Assembly: GCA_951799405.1 (NCBI GenBank)
Contig: OX637339.1
Span: 2,232,001 to 2,296,000, forward strand
Direction of reading: 5' to 3'
Origin: Agapetus fuscipes
Taxonomy: Eukaryota; Arthropoda; Insecta; Trichoptera; Glossosomatidae
DNA: 64,000 bases
The position numbers and the translations under genes are program-made. The notes below the pieces were generated by a model. It did no database searches and had not been told where the DNA came from. It saw nothing but the letters and a program-made list of their open reading frames with translations. This document shows positions 19,060 through 28,949 of this stretch, piece after piece (the first letter of the stretch is position 1; the number at the start of each line of letters is the position of its first letter).

Positions 19060-19312
19060 CTATAATCTATAATCTAAGCTGCAAGGATATGTAAGCATTT
19101 AAGGCTCATATGAAATGCATGCCTACAGACAGGCACATGTAGGTTCGCGCCTACACATTCTGCATGTGTGCATACAAATAAAGAAAACCTCACATGGACA
19201 TAAACCTTGCAACTCCTGCCGCCGTTCCCTGAACCGGGGTGGCATTGGCAAAAGTGAACCGATATGTACAGCACGGGTGGTCAGCCTCGTACCAACCTAT
19301 CAGTCAAGGATA
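19060..19312 (-). repeat. TTR repeat, full length
   Basis: TATAATCTATAATCTAAGCTGC to CAACCTATCAGTCAAGGAT. Confidence 0.85.
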
Positions 19313-19439
19313 AATCATTCTAATATTATTATTATTATTAGATAAGTAGATTTTTCAGCCGACCAGTGTGTCTACTACGTACCGCCTAGCATAGACTACA
19401 GTAGACACAACAAACACATTTTATTTGTATTGTCTCGGC

Positions 19440-19690
19440 TCGGAATTAAAAACGCGATAAGCAGCAACTCGGCGGGACTCGGAGGCGGGGGGGGGAGACT
19501 TTGGGGGCAGGAGGGGGAGGGGAGCCGGCTGGCAGTGAGGGGGACCCCTCCCCCTCCCCCTACCCCACAACCAGACAAACCCCCCACCACCCCCCCAGCC
19601 CACAACTTCCATCCCGCTACCCGCAAAATTCATTTGAGTCGCCAGTCGCGCTCAGAACGTCGGAGCGGGAAGTGTAACAACTGAAAAATA
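19440..19690. promoter_or_regulatory. G/C-rich block, possible promoter region
   Basis: Unlike the AT-rich surroundings this block has runs of G (19485-19525, several runs of 3 or more) followed by runs of C (19540-19600) plus several CpGs. The G-run arrangement could form a G-quadruplex on the plus strand. It lies ~450 bp upstream of the best candidate coding exon. A promoter role is inference; ORFs across it are low-complexity Gly/Pro. Confidence 0.4.
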
Positions 19691-20139
19691 TCGTCACTTT
19701 AAAAAGCACATAAAAAAGACTCGAGACATGAAAATTTAAAGTTTTTTTAAAAAAATGTCTACTTGAGTTTTGTGCCCCGGTGTGCTGTTGTAATAATATA
19801 TATAGTGTATGTTTGTTTGTGGTACGGGAGATAGTTTGCAGTGAATATTAAAAAAAAAGAAAAAATAACATTCTATACTTGTCTGTGTTTCACACTAGTA
19901 TATATCTGTGTTTCAAGACTGTGCTGCGATGCAAATAAAATTGAAAATATAATAAAACAAAATGCAATCTGAAATAGATCTGTGCTTCAGTTGTTTTAGT
20001 AGCCGCATCTGTGTTTGTCTGTGTTTAAAAGAATCGATTGTTGTAACGTAGGGTGGTCAGGTTTTTTTTTTTGTTTTTTGTTTTGTTTGGGATTTCAATC
20101 AAATGGTATACAATTATTATTTTAAACGCAAGTTCGTCT
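19691..20139. other. Possible 5' UTR or intergenic sequence
   Basis: AT-rich with GTCTGTGTTT repeated loosely near 19882-20020. No repeat family recognised, which is unusual for this window. Confidence 0.3.
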
Positions 20140-20313
20140 ATGGGAGTTGACGTGGAGTCTGATTACTCGGATGTTTATGAATGCGCTAGTGTTGTGGTCG
20201 TCAGCCAAACTGGCGGTGTTGCTGTGCTGTGCGGATGTGGTGCTTCTGTCTGTAACATCCCTAGGGTGGTGCCGAACCAACTGTCCAAGGAGGAGGACCG
20301 TTCCAACGTTCAG
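20140..20313 (+). CDS. Candidate first coding exon of an unrecognised host gene
   Basis: From ATG 20140 the frame reads MGVDVESDYSDVYECASVVV, VSQTGGVAVLCGCGASVCNI and PRVVPNQLSKEEDRSNVQ (58 codons) and then meets CAG|GTGAGC (20311-20319), a strong metazoan splice donor. The frame is open further upstream to 20053, where it is Phe-rich and unlikely to be coding. GC content and codon use are more gene-like than elsewhere and no repeat overlaps it. The next exon is not found in the window. I do not recognise the protein. It could also be part of an old transposon. Confidence 0.4.
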
Positions 20314-20339
20314 GTGAGCGACATCCCTAGATAAACTAG

Positions 20340-21350
20340 CTATTTGACTGTTAAAACCCATTGTTAAAACAGTGAATTTGACATGTTAAACAATGGATTT
20401 GACGGGTGTAACAATGAATTTTATAAGTTTATTTCCAGTGACGGCTCCAGGTAAGGTGCATCGGTGCATTGCACCCCCAGTAATAATGCCACGATCCAAT
20501 ACTTACAAATTATTAGGGGTAGGGGGGTAATCAATGACGGCTAGTATAAAAATGCACTGCTCGATGAAAAATCGACGAGCCGTCACTGTTTATTTCATGA
20601 GTTTGACTGGTTTTAAGCAATGACTGGCGAGTAAAACAGTGGATTTGACGAGTTAAACAATCAATTTTTCAAATAGTATCGTGAATTGGTTAAACAATGA
20701 ATTTTACAAGCTGTTTTATAAGTTTGACTGGGTAAACAATAAATTTTCCAAGCTTTTATATGATTTTGGCTGTTAAAATAATAAATTTTCGTATAGTTGT
20801 TTCATGACTTGCACTGGGTAAACAATAATTTTTACTTGCTGTTACATGATTTTGACTGGTTATACAATGAATTTTTCTAGTTGTTATATGAGTTTGACTG
20901 ATAAAATAATGTTTTTTTTAAGCTGTTTCATGAATTTTATTGATCAAATAATGGCTGTAGGTTAAAAATTGAATTTGACTGGTAAAACAATAGATTTGAG
21001 TAGTAAACTATGGATTTGAGTTGTTTCGTGATTTGAGCAATGAATTTGACAAGCTAAACAATGGTATTACGTGTAAAACCTCGATTTTGATGCTTTGAAC
21101 AATAAATTTGACAAGTAAAACGTTCAACATAGATTTTGACAAGTAGGTAAGTGCAACATTGAAAACCTCAAGCATTGAATTTGACATGTTAAACAATGTA
21201 ATTGACTATTTAGGTATTTTCTATGATACGACAAAACGATGGATTTTAACAAGGAAAACGTTAAATTTCCAAAATAAACATGAATTTTGACAAAGAAAAC
21301 ATTGAATTTGTCAAGGAAAACATTGAATTAGGCAAGGACAACATTAAATT
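20340..21350. repeat. Degenerate AT-rich tandem repeat (GTTAAACAATGAATTTGAC-like)
   Basis: About 20-25 bp units around GTTAAACAATGAATTTGAC recur with strong drift from 20345 to 21345. Interrupted by the hAT MITE at 20436. Confidence 0.65.
20436..20588. mobile_element. hAT-type MITE, 153 bp, 8-bp TSD
   Basis: Ends CAGTGACGGCTC / GAGCCGTCACTG. Exact 8-bp duplication TTTATTTC at 20428-20435 and 20589-20596. It is inserted in the degenerate tandem repeat. Confidence 0.88.
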
Positions 21351-21640
21351 TAACAGGTCGGAGAGAGCAATAGATACCTTGTGCATAAATTTTACCTATG
21401 ATTTAACCCTTTTAGTGCCAAGGAACGCCATCGCGCTGCTATCGTTAAGTTTCTCTTCGAAATGTCGAAAGGTGTGACAGATTGATAAATTGAAAAAAAA
21501 ATTAAACGTATTAAGTAAGTATTATTTAATATATTCAAGTGCCAGTTTTTGCAGTGATGTTTTTTTTGACCTCACATTATGAGTATTTTAAAATCAAAAG
21601 TGGAACCCAAAGTTTTTTTTTTCAAAAATCGTTTCACAGG
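21351..21640. other. No gene seen
   Basis: AT-rich; nothing recognised. Confidence 0.35.
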
Positions 21641-21644
21641 AAAT

Positions 21645-21785
21645 CTATCTATCTATAATCTAAGCTGCAAGGATATGTCAACATTTAAGGCTCATATGAA
21701 ATGCATGTCTACAGACAGGCACATGTAGGTTCGCGCCTACACATTTTGCATGGGTGCATACAAATAAACAAAACCTCACTTCTTA
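21645..21785 (-). repeat. TTR repeat, 3' half
   Basis: CTATAATCTAAGCTGCAAGG to ACAAATAAACAAAACCTCAC; the other half is missing. Confidence 0.8.
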
Positions 21786-22260
21786 TAAATTCCATATATT
21801 TATTCACAAAAAAATATGGGATCGCCGCCTCTGGTTCGAATTCTTTACAATAAAAACAATTATTATCGACATTTTTACCCATAGCATTTTTTAGTTCATC
21901 GTCTTGTTCCTCTTATCATTCCCTATTATCCAGACGTGTTTTTTTTTTTTTTTACTTTTTCGACATGATTTTTTTTTCAATACTTTCGTCTTAGATTGCA
22001 ATTAAATTGCTAAAAAAAATCGCTTCCATTATTTCGCAGAATACAATGCATACACTAGAAAATAGAGAGAGAATGACAAGGTGATCTAAGAATAGACAAT
22101 AATTGTAGACACACACACACATGTAAACGCACACACACACACACTCGCATTGAAAGTGGGCGTGTTCACATGTGACCAACTTCACGGCAGAACAATTTAT
22201 AATATGCCTAGGTCATGGCTGCAAATCTGATATACGTACGTACAATGTTGCTTAGAAAAA
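21786..22260. other. No gene; (AC)n microsatellite
   Basis: Interrupted (AC)n tract at 22111-22145. Otherwise AT-rich without recognised repeats. Confidence 0.4.
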
Positions 22261-22267
22261 ATTATAT

Positions 22268-22782
22268 CTCTTTTCTATAATCTATAATCGGAGCTGCACA
22301 GATATGTTAACATTTAAGGGTCATATTGAATGCATGCCCACAGACTGGCACATCGCACGTTTAATAATAAAGAGCAATAACTCAAAAAATAAGATTGTTG
22401 GGAAATCACGTTTGAAGTTCACACAACCAGTAGTACAACTTGAATGGGATGAAAAAGGCGACCGATGTTTATCTCGGTCATATTCGTCCAAATTGAACGG
22501 CTGTCGCATTCTACCTATTCTTCTCGCATTGTTCTTGCGTTTTATTACAAAATCTCGATTTTCTCAATTTTTGAGTTATTTCTCTTTATTATTAAACGTG
22601 CGACATGTAGGTTCGCGCTTACACATTCTGCATGCGTGCATAAAAATAAACAAAACCTCACATGAACATAAACCTTGCCACTCCTGCCGCCTTTCCCTGA
22701 AACCGGGTTGGTATTGGAAAAAGTGAACCGATTTTTACAGCACGCGGGATCAGCCTCATACCAACCTATCAGTCAAGGAGCA
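22268..22782 (-). repeat. TTR repeat interrupted by a MITE
   Basis: CTATAATCTATAATCGGAGC to 22353, MITE, then 22603 ATGTAGGTTCGCGCTTACAC to CCTATCAGTCAAGGAG. Confidence 0.85.
22354..22602. mobile_element. CGCACG-MITE, 249 bp, 4-bp TSD
   Basis: Inverted ends CGCACGTTTAATAATAAAGA / TCTTTATTATTAAACGTGCG. TSD ACAT at 22350-22353 and 22603-22606. Interior CGACCGATGTTTATCTCGGT and AACGGCTGTCGCATTCTACC recur in the copy at 36331. No coding capacity. Confidence 0.85.
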
Positions 22783-22799
22783 TTTTTTGCATGATACAA

Positions 22800-22895
22800 T
22801 TATTGTAAGTATCATGCGTGAAAAAGATTATGACTCTGAATGGCATGAAAGAAATATGCAGGGATGGTTGATCTGCAACGTTGGCGGATAGGGAT
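22800..22895 (+). pseudogene. LINE-alpha ORF2 C-terminal fragment
   Basis: GTGAAAAAGATTATGACTCTGAATGGCATG and TTGATCTGCAACGTTGGCGG-stop. The middle (CKDRKKW) is deleted and no TTR follows. Confidence 0.65.
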
Positions 22896-23079
22896 TTTTT
22901 TTATTTATTTAAAGTAAATAATTTAAATAAATTGTATTTTTTTTTTTTTTTTTTTGTTAGTTCCTAATTTGACTCTTTTTAAATTATTTTTAATTTCTTA
23001 CCACCCACTGTTCACATTTCAGTATTTTCAAAAACAGACGTAAGCAATCTAAGTAGGTATGTTTGTCTTTTAAAGATCG

Positions 23080-23150
23080 ACGATTCTTGACCTACAGGTT
23101 GGAATGAGGCTGCCCACCCATACTGTGAAGAATATTTCACTTAGCCATGC
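23080..23150 (+). repeat. TTR 5' fragment
   Basis: TTCTTGACCTACAGGTTGGA and GAGGCTGCCCACCCATACTG. Confidence 0.65.
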
Positions 23151-23379
23151 AATCAAAATTGCGGTGTTTTTTTTTACACAATTTATATCAGAAACGGTTC
23201 ACAAATGGAGTCACATTACAACTTCACCATACAACGATCGATTTGCTTCTCTGACTACAAAGAGCTTTGGTCCTTATTTTATCTCAACTAATACAAATAT
23301 CAAATAAAATTACAAAAGTACCTACCCAACATCTAGAGACTTCACGGTTGATAACAGACAAACAAAACCCACAATTAAG
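23151..23379. other. No recognised element
   Basis: Unique AT-rich sequence. Two TTR fragments flank it and could be one copy split by an insertion here. Confidence 0.3.
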
Positions 23380-23488
23380 TTCCTTGACTTATAAGTTGGT
23401 ATGAGGCTGACCACCCATACTGTAAAAAAATATTTTATTTACCAGTGTCACCCCTGTTTCAGGGAAGGTCGTCAAAAGTTGCAGAGTG
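23380..23488 (+). repeat. TTR 5' fragment
   Basis: TTCCTTGACTTATAAGTTGG to GGTCGTCAAAAGTTGCAGAG. Confidence 0.75.
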
Positions 23489-23499
23489 ACGTGCGTATA

Positions 23500-23945
23500 T
23501 TCAATAGGGTTATTTCACTTTTTTTTTTCATAAATTGATACTACCTTTTAAAAAATGCATCTGTGATTTTAAAAAATATATATCTGGCTTAGTTTTTAAA
23601 CTACAGCTCTGTAAAATTCGACCATTTTCGATTTCCGCTAAAACAGCTCATTTTTTTTATTCAGGCAGATGTGACGTCAATGGATCTCACGATGTATGGA
23701 GTGTACCTACCGTTAGGTCTTCTAAGACCGATGGATCCATCTACGTAATTTTGACGTCACAGCGTGTTTCTTCGGTCCCAATGCGTTTTGGCGGGATTCA
23801 AATTCTCGACATTTTATTTTTGAAAATTATCAATGATATCTTTATTTTTACTACTTAAAAAATATGTGGTTGTGATCCTTGAAATGTACTCTACACAACC
23901 ATAGTATTTTAAACCGCTTTCCCCACCACTGCAATTACCCTATAC
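23500..23945. mobile_element. Possible non-autonomous DNA element
   Basis: Starts near CAATAGGGTTATTTCAC and ends near GCAATTACCCTATA, a short inverted pair. The interior has a palindromic stretch (CGATGGATCCATC) and TGACGTCA-like sites. The superfamily is unknown and the TSD unclear. Confidence 0.35.
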
Positions 23946-23967
23946 GCAAAAAAAAAAAAAAACGCAA

Positions 23968-24250
23968 ACGCAACTAAGCTACACATATAGTGTAACTTCT
24001 TGCCGCGTTATCCCCGAAGGGGTCGCATGTGGCGCCAACCACTTCAGATGAAGTGGGGGTTTCCCAGCTCGCGAGAGAACTGGTACTCATTTCTTGTGAA
24101 GGTTGAGTAAACCTTGCCGGCATTTTTATTTTGGGGTTTGAAACAAACACCGAAACGGGAAATCATTTCTGACACCCTCGCCTCGGCGGTATTCGAACCC
24201 GAGCTCACGGCATGGAATGCAAGCACTCTACCAACTGAGCTATCGACCGG
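23968..24250 (-). repeat. SINE-A with internal deletion
   Basis: Minus-strand SINE-A: GCTACACATATAGTGTAACT and CGTTATCCCCGAAGGGGTCG end, then the CTCACGGCATGGAATGCAAG and CAACTGAGCTATCGACCGG head. About 45 bp between CATGTGGCG and CCAACC are missing. Confidence 0.85.
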
Positions 24251-24287
24251 TCGTGGTTTATACCCTATTGTGGTTAGAATTTTCATT

Positions 24288-24392
24288 TGTAAGTTATAAT
24301 TGTAAGCGCGAAGTGTCTGTTTGTGGAAATGCATTTAATATGAATTTGAAATGTTAAATATAACTTTGCAACTTAGATTATAGATGCTTAAA
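24288..24392 (+). repeat. TTR 3' fragment
   Basis: TTGTAAGCGCGAAGTGTCTG to CTTTGCAACTTAGATTATAG. Confidence 0.75.
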
Positions 24393-25051
24393 CGTGTGTG
24401 TAGCTAGGCACTAAACATGTCTGCTTCAATTCCACATGTTCTGAATAGTCGATATATTGTGGATGAAGAGTCGCTTGTGAAGGGTTGCATAGAAAAGGGC
24501 AGAATGGTTGGGGCGTCCCAGGGGCACCTGCGCGGCACGGTAAACGGCAGATGCGGGACTTGGGGCAGACCCGCATAACAACAGACCTCACGCCCTTTTT
24601 CAAGCAGCAAGAATTCCGTCCGGTTTGTCTATGGCAGTGGTTCCCAACTTGGGGGCGATTTGGGCTCTTAGGGTGACGAAAAAAAAACACACAGGGAGCG
24701 ATGGGGTGAAAGTGCCAATAGTCCATCTGAAAACTGTGCCTATTGTTTTTCACTGATGTTTTGTAAAATTATCTTGTTAATCTACATAATATATATGCGA
24801 AAAAAAACACAGGAAATAATTTCAATATATTAACCTTATTTACAAAAATAAAACTGGATTATCCCCTTTGAGGAATTACAAAAATTAAAAAAAGATTTTG
24901 ATTTTCACAAATTGAGTATTTATTTCACCTCTAGTACTTTCGACTTGCTTACGTCATTTTCAAGAGGACACTTTTTAAGAGACAAATTAATTTTTTAATA
25001 TTCATTTAAAACTCCAATTTAATTTCTACCTAGATAAATATTAAATTAATA

Positions 25052-25312
25052 AATTACGTCATCGATTTTGGCCGATTTTCGACCCCCCCTCACAATCATA
25101 TAGTCATTATCTAATGTCCCCCCCCCTCTTGCTGTAATAATGGATGAGCTTAATAATTGTTATATTACTTACATAAAATTTTGTATATTTTGTAGAAATT
25201 GGTATTTCCAAGAACGACGTCACTTTTGGTACTCGTACATCATTTGTCATCATCGGCAGACCAGACTCCCCCCCCCTTAATGCGAATGACGTAATATATG
25301 GACAGCCCCCTA
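25052..25312. mobile_element. TA-type MITE, left end truncated
   Basis: ATTACGTCATCGATTTTGGCC to TGACGTAATATATGGACAGCCCCC, same element as 38917-39204. Confidence 0.7.
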
Positions 25313-25639
25313 AGCATCTTTTAAACAAAAAAAAAATATATTAAAATTAATTTTCCCTGTGTGAATACATAAACCTTACAAAGTTTAAAAAAAAAGACTA
25401 TTAACAAAAAATTGTATACATTTTTTTAAGTATGTACACACCGGAATAGTGGTTCTGAACCTGAGGTCAGGACAGTTTTCTTAAACCTGTGTGTACCCCC
25501 TCCCCCCATCTACGGCTGTTTTATTATTGAATATTCTCTTAAATATCGCATGCTTTGCCCCACTGGATCATTTATTTACACTGGATCATTTATTGGAACA
25601 AAATATTTATTGAAAGAGCGGATTTTAATCCCCCGTCTA

Positions 25640-25923
25640 CGATTTAAATTTAGGTTAAACGGGGCATGAAGACCGACCGAAAAAAAGTGTACAAAGGGAA
25701 TGTAATAGGTAAGCGTGGAAAAGAAAGACCTAGGAAAGAATGGATTGATCAGATAAGTGAGATTGCGAATGAATGGAATCTACAGAGTGGAAACAAGAGA
25801 AGAGCGTGCATGAAAAGAGTGATGAAACTAGATGAGATGAAAGAATTATGCAAGGACAGAGTCAAGTGGAGGCACTTGTGTGGAGGTACCGGCCACCCCT
25901 AGAGGAATGGCGGTAGGATACAA
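25640..25923 (+). pseudogene. LINE-beta ORF2 C-terminal fragment
   Basis: Open frame 25666-25902: KVYKGNVIGKRGKERPRKEW, IDQISEIANEWNLQSGNKRR, MKRVMKLDEMKELCKDRVKW, RHLCGGTGHP-stop. The 3' flank GGAATGGCGGTAGGATACAA is the short LINE-beta UTR. The MITE at 25924 inserted in its tail. 5'-truncated; the open part is undamaged. Confidence 0.8.
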
Positions 25924-26170
25924 CGCTGCCTTAGTTCTTGTTTGCCGTATAGACCATTAAGCTAATTTTACATGAGCAATGTTTGCATGTGTACTAGACC
26001 AATGTGTCTTATGAAAACAGGAAATTGATTTAAAAAATTTAAAACAACTCTCACATTATCACGTTTTTTCTTAGCTCAGATTGTGTAGAATTTGATTTTT
26101 TAGACAACTGCATTAAAAAAGTCATATTTGATAGAATTGGTTTATGCGGCAAACAAGAACTGGGGGAGCG
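25924..26170. mobile_element. CGCTCC-MITE, 247 bp, 4-bp TSD
   Basis: Ends CGCTGCCTTAGTTCTTGTTT / AACAAGAACTGGGGGAGCG. TSD ACAA at 25920-25923 and 26171-26174. Other copies are at 38637 and 53768. Confidence 0.85.
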
Positions 26171-26220
26171 ACAAGACAAGACAAGGGGGCGATGGTCTTA
26201 AAAAAGGTTGGGCAACACTG

Positions 26221-26430
26221 CACTAGAATATTATCAAATAGATATACAAACACATAGATAAGCCGTGTAGACTTACCTGTCTGCCGTCTGTATCAGCATT
26301 GGCGGGTGTTGGTTATTTTTAGCTCACAGAGTGACTAAAAATAATTGTTTACTTGGTCAATACGTAAGTCATGCGTATTAGTCGGTACCCGGCCGCGCCC
26401 TAACGCAAGTACAGAGCTATACGTTTAAAC
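26221..26430. other. No gene seen
   Basis: Unique sequence with a short inverted pair (TTTTTAGCTCACAGAGTGAC / CTAAAAATAA). Confidence 0.3.
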
Positions 26431-26431
26431 G

Positions 26432-26686
26432 CAAATCTAATCTAATCTAAGTTACAAAGATATGTTACATTGGAGATTCACATTACATGCATTCTCACAA
26501 CCAGGCACGTACAAGTTCGCGCTTGCACATGCCTCATGTGAACCTACAACATAAAAACCAAATCTAAAATGGGCATACACCCTGCAACTCTTGCCGTCCT
26601 TCCCTGTGACAGGGGTGACATTGGCAAAGTGAATCATTTTTACAGCATGGATGGTCAGCCGCATCCCAACCTATAAGTCAAGGAAC
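26432..26686 (-). repeat. TTR repeat, full length
   Basis: AATCTAATCTAATCTAAGTTAC to CAACCTATAAGTCAAGGAAC. Confidence 0.88.
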
Positions 26687-26744
26687 AAGAGCGTTTAAAA
26701 AAAAAAACGTTGTTGAAGGGTGTGTGTGTTTTTTTTTAAGAAAT

Positions 26745-27052
26745 CCTGTGTGGGAGACTCCCTAGATTCTAGAGACTCTAGGGGTCTATGACACTTGTTG
26801 TAGCGCCGCAGAGGTGTACGAGCTTGGTCGTCGCTACAAAGCGCCAATACACAAGCAAGACCCAGTTGCTGTAAGGCTGGATGGACCTTTGGTGACCGGT
26901 CATTGGTAAAGGTTTATGAATTTTTCAACCCAGCGAAGAGCAAATTTGAAAATATAAATGGCGTTTGTTTTTTTTTTGCTCCGCCGGGATTCGAACCCAC
27001 AACCTTCCCATTCAGAGCCCGCAGTGTTAACACTGAGCTACGGACCGGTCAA
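26745..27052 (-). repeat. SINE-B, full length, alternative tail
   Basis: Minus-strand SINE-B: head ACTGAGCTACGGACCGGTC at 27033-27052 and body through GCGCCAATACACAAGCAAGA. Its 3' end is the CTAGATTCTAGAGACTCTAG and GCCGCAGAGGTGTACGAGC tail, not the GTGTGATACACACAAAAACA tail, so SINE-B has two 3'-end subtypes. Confidence 0.85.
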
Positions 27053-27211
27053 ATTGTATTGGCATTGTGAAGATTAATTTTAAATTAATAATGTAAAAAA
27101 AAAACACAAAGTTATTCTAACACGATTTGATAATGATATGACAACACCGAAAGCGCTCGAGAAAATAAATCAACTCGCTAAAAAAAACTTAACGTTTTGT
27201 TTACGTACATT

Positions 27212-27372
27212 TTTAAATGCCGCATGTAGTCCTACAATATAAAAACCCGAATCTCAAATGAACAAACACCCTGCAACTCCCGCCGACCTTCCCTGAAACA
27301 GGGATGACATTGGCAAAGTGAACCACTTTCTACAGCATGGGTGGTCAGCCGCATACCAACCTATAAGTCAAG
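27212..27372 (-). repeat. TTR repeat, 5' part
   Basis: TGCCGCATGTAGTCCTACAA to ACCTATAAGTCAAGTAC. Confidence 0.8.
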
Positions 27373-27640
27373 TACAACAAAACCTTTTTGATATTTAGAA
27401 ATGTACGAACCCCAATCATTTTTTTTTTTTACCTAGTCTTTATTGAGTGTTCGTCCCTGCTTGTTATTATTATTATTGTTATTACTTATAGACAACCAGT
27501 AGCGAACCTAGCATGTTGATAAGTGGGTAATTTTCTGACCACTACATGCATCTCAAAACCACTTGCATCTCTAGAGTCGTCCGACGTTGACCGCAGGCCG
27601 CATACATGCATGTTCTCGCGTACACATTGTGATTCATACC
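27373..27640. other. No gene; possible hAT end
   Basis: CCAGTAGCGAACCTAGC at 27495 resembles a hAT terminus. No partner end found. Confidence 0.3.
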
Positions 27641-27935
27641 CTAGGTATAAAACATTCCTTTCAAAGTCAACCATGAGTTTCTTCGGCTCATAATGGTCTC
27701 CCGCATCACAATCCTCCAGGACTCTCTGTCTTGTGCTGCTTCCCTCCATGGTCCCCTCACTCCCAGAACTTCGGCGTCGGCTTCAACGTTGTCTGCCCAC
27801 CGCATCCTGGGACGTCCGAGTGGTCTAACACCTGAGGGGGCACGATCCAAGACAGTTCTGATGATCCTGGAGTCCTCTACACGTGCTACATGTCCGGCCC
27901 ACTGCAGTATTCTTGATTTCATTACCGTTATAAAG
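27641..27935 (-). pseudogene. LINE-epsilon ORF2 C-terminal fragment
   Basis: Minus frame MKSRILQWAGHVARVEDSRI, GRPRMRWADNVEADAEVLGV, WREAAQDRESWR. The LRWAGHVARM...GRPR-RW-D-V...W...A-DR--WR pattern is the standard post-RT C-terminus of several non-LTR clades. The frame continues upstream of the Met. The end (SRRNSWLTLKGMFYT) is probably UTR. Confidence 0.75.
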
Positions 27936-28088
27936 TCAACACGTTATAAAGCTAGAGGACCATGGAAAGTTCCGGAATGCACTGAAGACAAGCTAATTTC
28001 TGGCATCGTTTGCACCAGCGCCCTTGGAGTGACTACATCACGAAACGGCGCTATAAAGAAATCATCAACTCATCATCATCATCAACCA
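27936..28088 (+). repeat. Dispersed retroelement tail fragment with (ATC)n end
   Basis: AGCTAGAGGACCATGGAAAG, GCGCCCTTGGAGTGACTACA and (ATC)n at 28064-28083. A second copy is at 10190 (minus). Confidence 0.6.
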
Positions 28089-28091
28089 TAC

Positions 28092-28262
28092 ATTATCTAT
28101 AATCCAAGTTACAAAGATATATGAACATTCAAAACTCATATTCAATGCATGCCCACAACAAGACACGCGTACAAATGCTGCATGTGTAGAACATAAACCC
28201 TGCAACTTTTGCCGACCTGCACTGACATTAGAAAAGTGAACCATTTTGTACAGTATGGGCGT
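28092..28262 (-). repeat. TTR repeat, incomplete
   Basis: TCTATAATCCAAGTTACAAA to ACCATTTTGTACAGTATGGGC; internal deletion and missing start. Confidence 0.75.
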
Positions 28263-28500
28263 AAAACCATTATTTCACATTTTTATCGGTTTTTTCAATA
28301 TTTGTTTTTTTTTGTAATGACACTTCATAAGTTATATGTTTTGTTTAATCTATATAATTTAGACAAATAAAGAATAAACACTGTCCTTAGGTATATATTA
28401 TACTCATAAATAAATTAAGCAGTTGTTCTCTTCATAATAAGTGTGATAACATTGGAAGCGCTTCAGAAAATGAATCAACTCAACAAATCAAATCAAATCA
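28263..28500. other. No gene seen
   Basis: AT-rich; AATCAAATCAAATCAACTA short repeat at 28485-28503. Confidence 0.35.
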
Positions 28501-28583
28501 ACTAAGGATAGGAAGAAATGAAGGCAGCTCTGCAGAGGCTCAGGCCATTCTATCTGAATGGCGACAGAGTTACAGTTACACAG
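28501..28583 (+). pseudogene. LINE-beta 3' fragment
   Basis: AGGATAGGAAGAAATGAAGG, CTCTGCAGAGGCTCAGGCCA, GGCGACAGAGTTACAGTTAC. Confidence 0.65.
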
Positions 28584-28825
28584 ACAAACATAACACACAA
28601 TAACGCATTTTTAACATTATCAACTCCCTCACTCTTTATTTCACTATGTGAGTGTGAATTGCATTCTCATACACGCTCCGCAGCTCTGTTTTTGCGTATA
28701 TTTTTGCAGCAGACAATCAAAGTCCACTTTCTCCACTGTCTGCCTGCCTCGAGGCTTTACCCGCAATACAGACGCGGATAGTTCTGACCGCAGCGTATAA
28801 AGCCATGCGCTTAAAATCTACCACA
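28584..28825. other. No recognised element
   Basis: Unique-looking; ORF 28518-28781 merely continues the LINE-beta fragment. Confidence 0.3.
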
Positions 28826-28827
28826 GC

Positions 28828-28925
28828 TCCTGTTCCTTGATTAATAGGAAGGTATGAAGCTGACCCTCTATAACTATAATCTAAGTTGTAAAGATATATG
28901 ATCATTTAAAATTCATATTAAGATT
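28828..28925. repeat. TTR fragments, head to head
   Basis: 28828-28864 is the TTR start (TTCCTTGATTAATAGGAAGG, plus) directly joined to a minus-strand TTR end (ATAATCTAAGTTGTAAAGATA). Confidence 0.6.
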
Positions 28926-28949
28926 TAGATAATTTCCCAGAAGCAAGTC

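Larger units (their letters stand above)
24635..26220. mobile_element. Possible hAT-like element with nested insertions
   Basis: CAGTGGTTCCCAACTTGGGG at 24635 and AGGTTGGGCAACACTG at 26220 form a hAT-style inverted pair. The interior near both ends is similar (GGGGGCGAT). No transposase is seen and the flanks do not show an 8-bp TSD, so either the ends are mismatched or the copy is old. It contains a TA-type MITE (25052), a LINE-beta end (25666) and a CGCTCC-MITE (25924). Confidence 0.35.

Noticed and set aside
19396..19684. Gly/Pro-rich ORFs over the G/C-rich block
   Set aside because: Low-complexity frames on both strands in a homopolymer-rich block; no supporting features.
24388..24753. 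121-codon minus ORF
   Set aside because: No recognisable motif; overlaps a hAT-like terminus and competing plus and minus frames.
26451..26664. Recurrent short ORFs with HTVKN or MVHFANVTPVSGK
   Set aside because: They recur in almost every TTR copy and are chance translations of that repeat.
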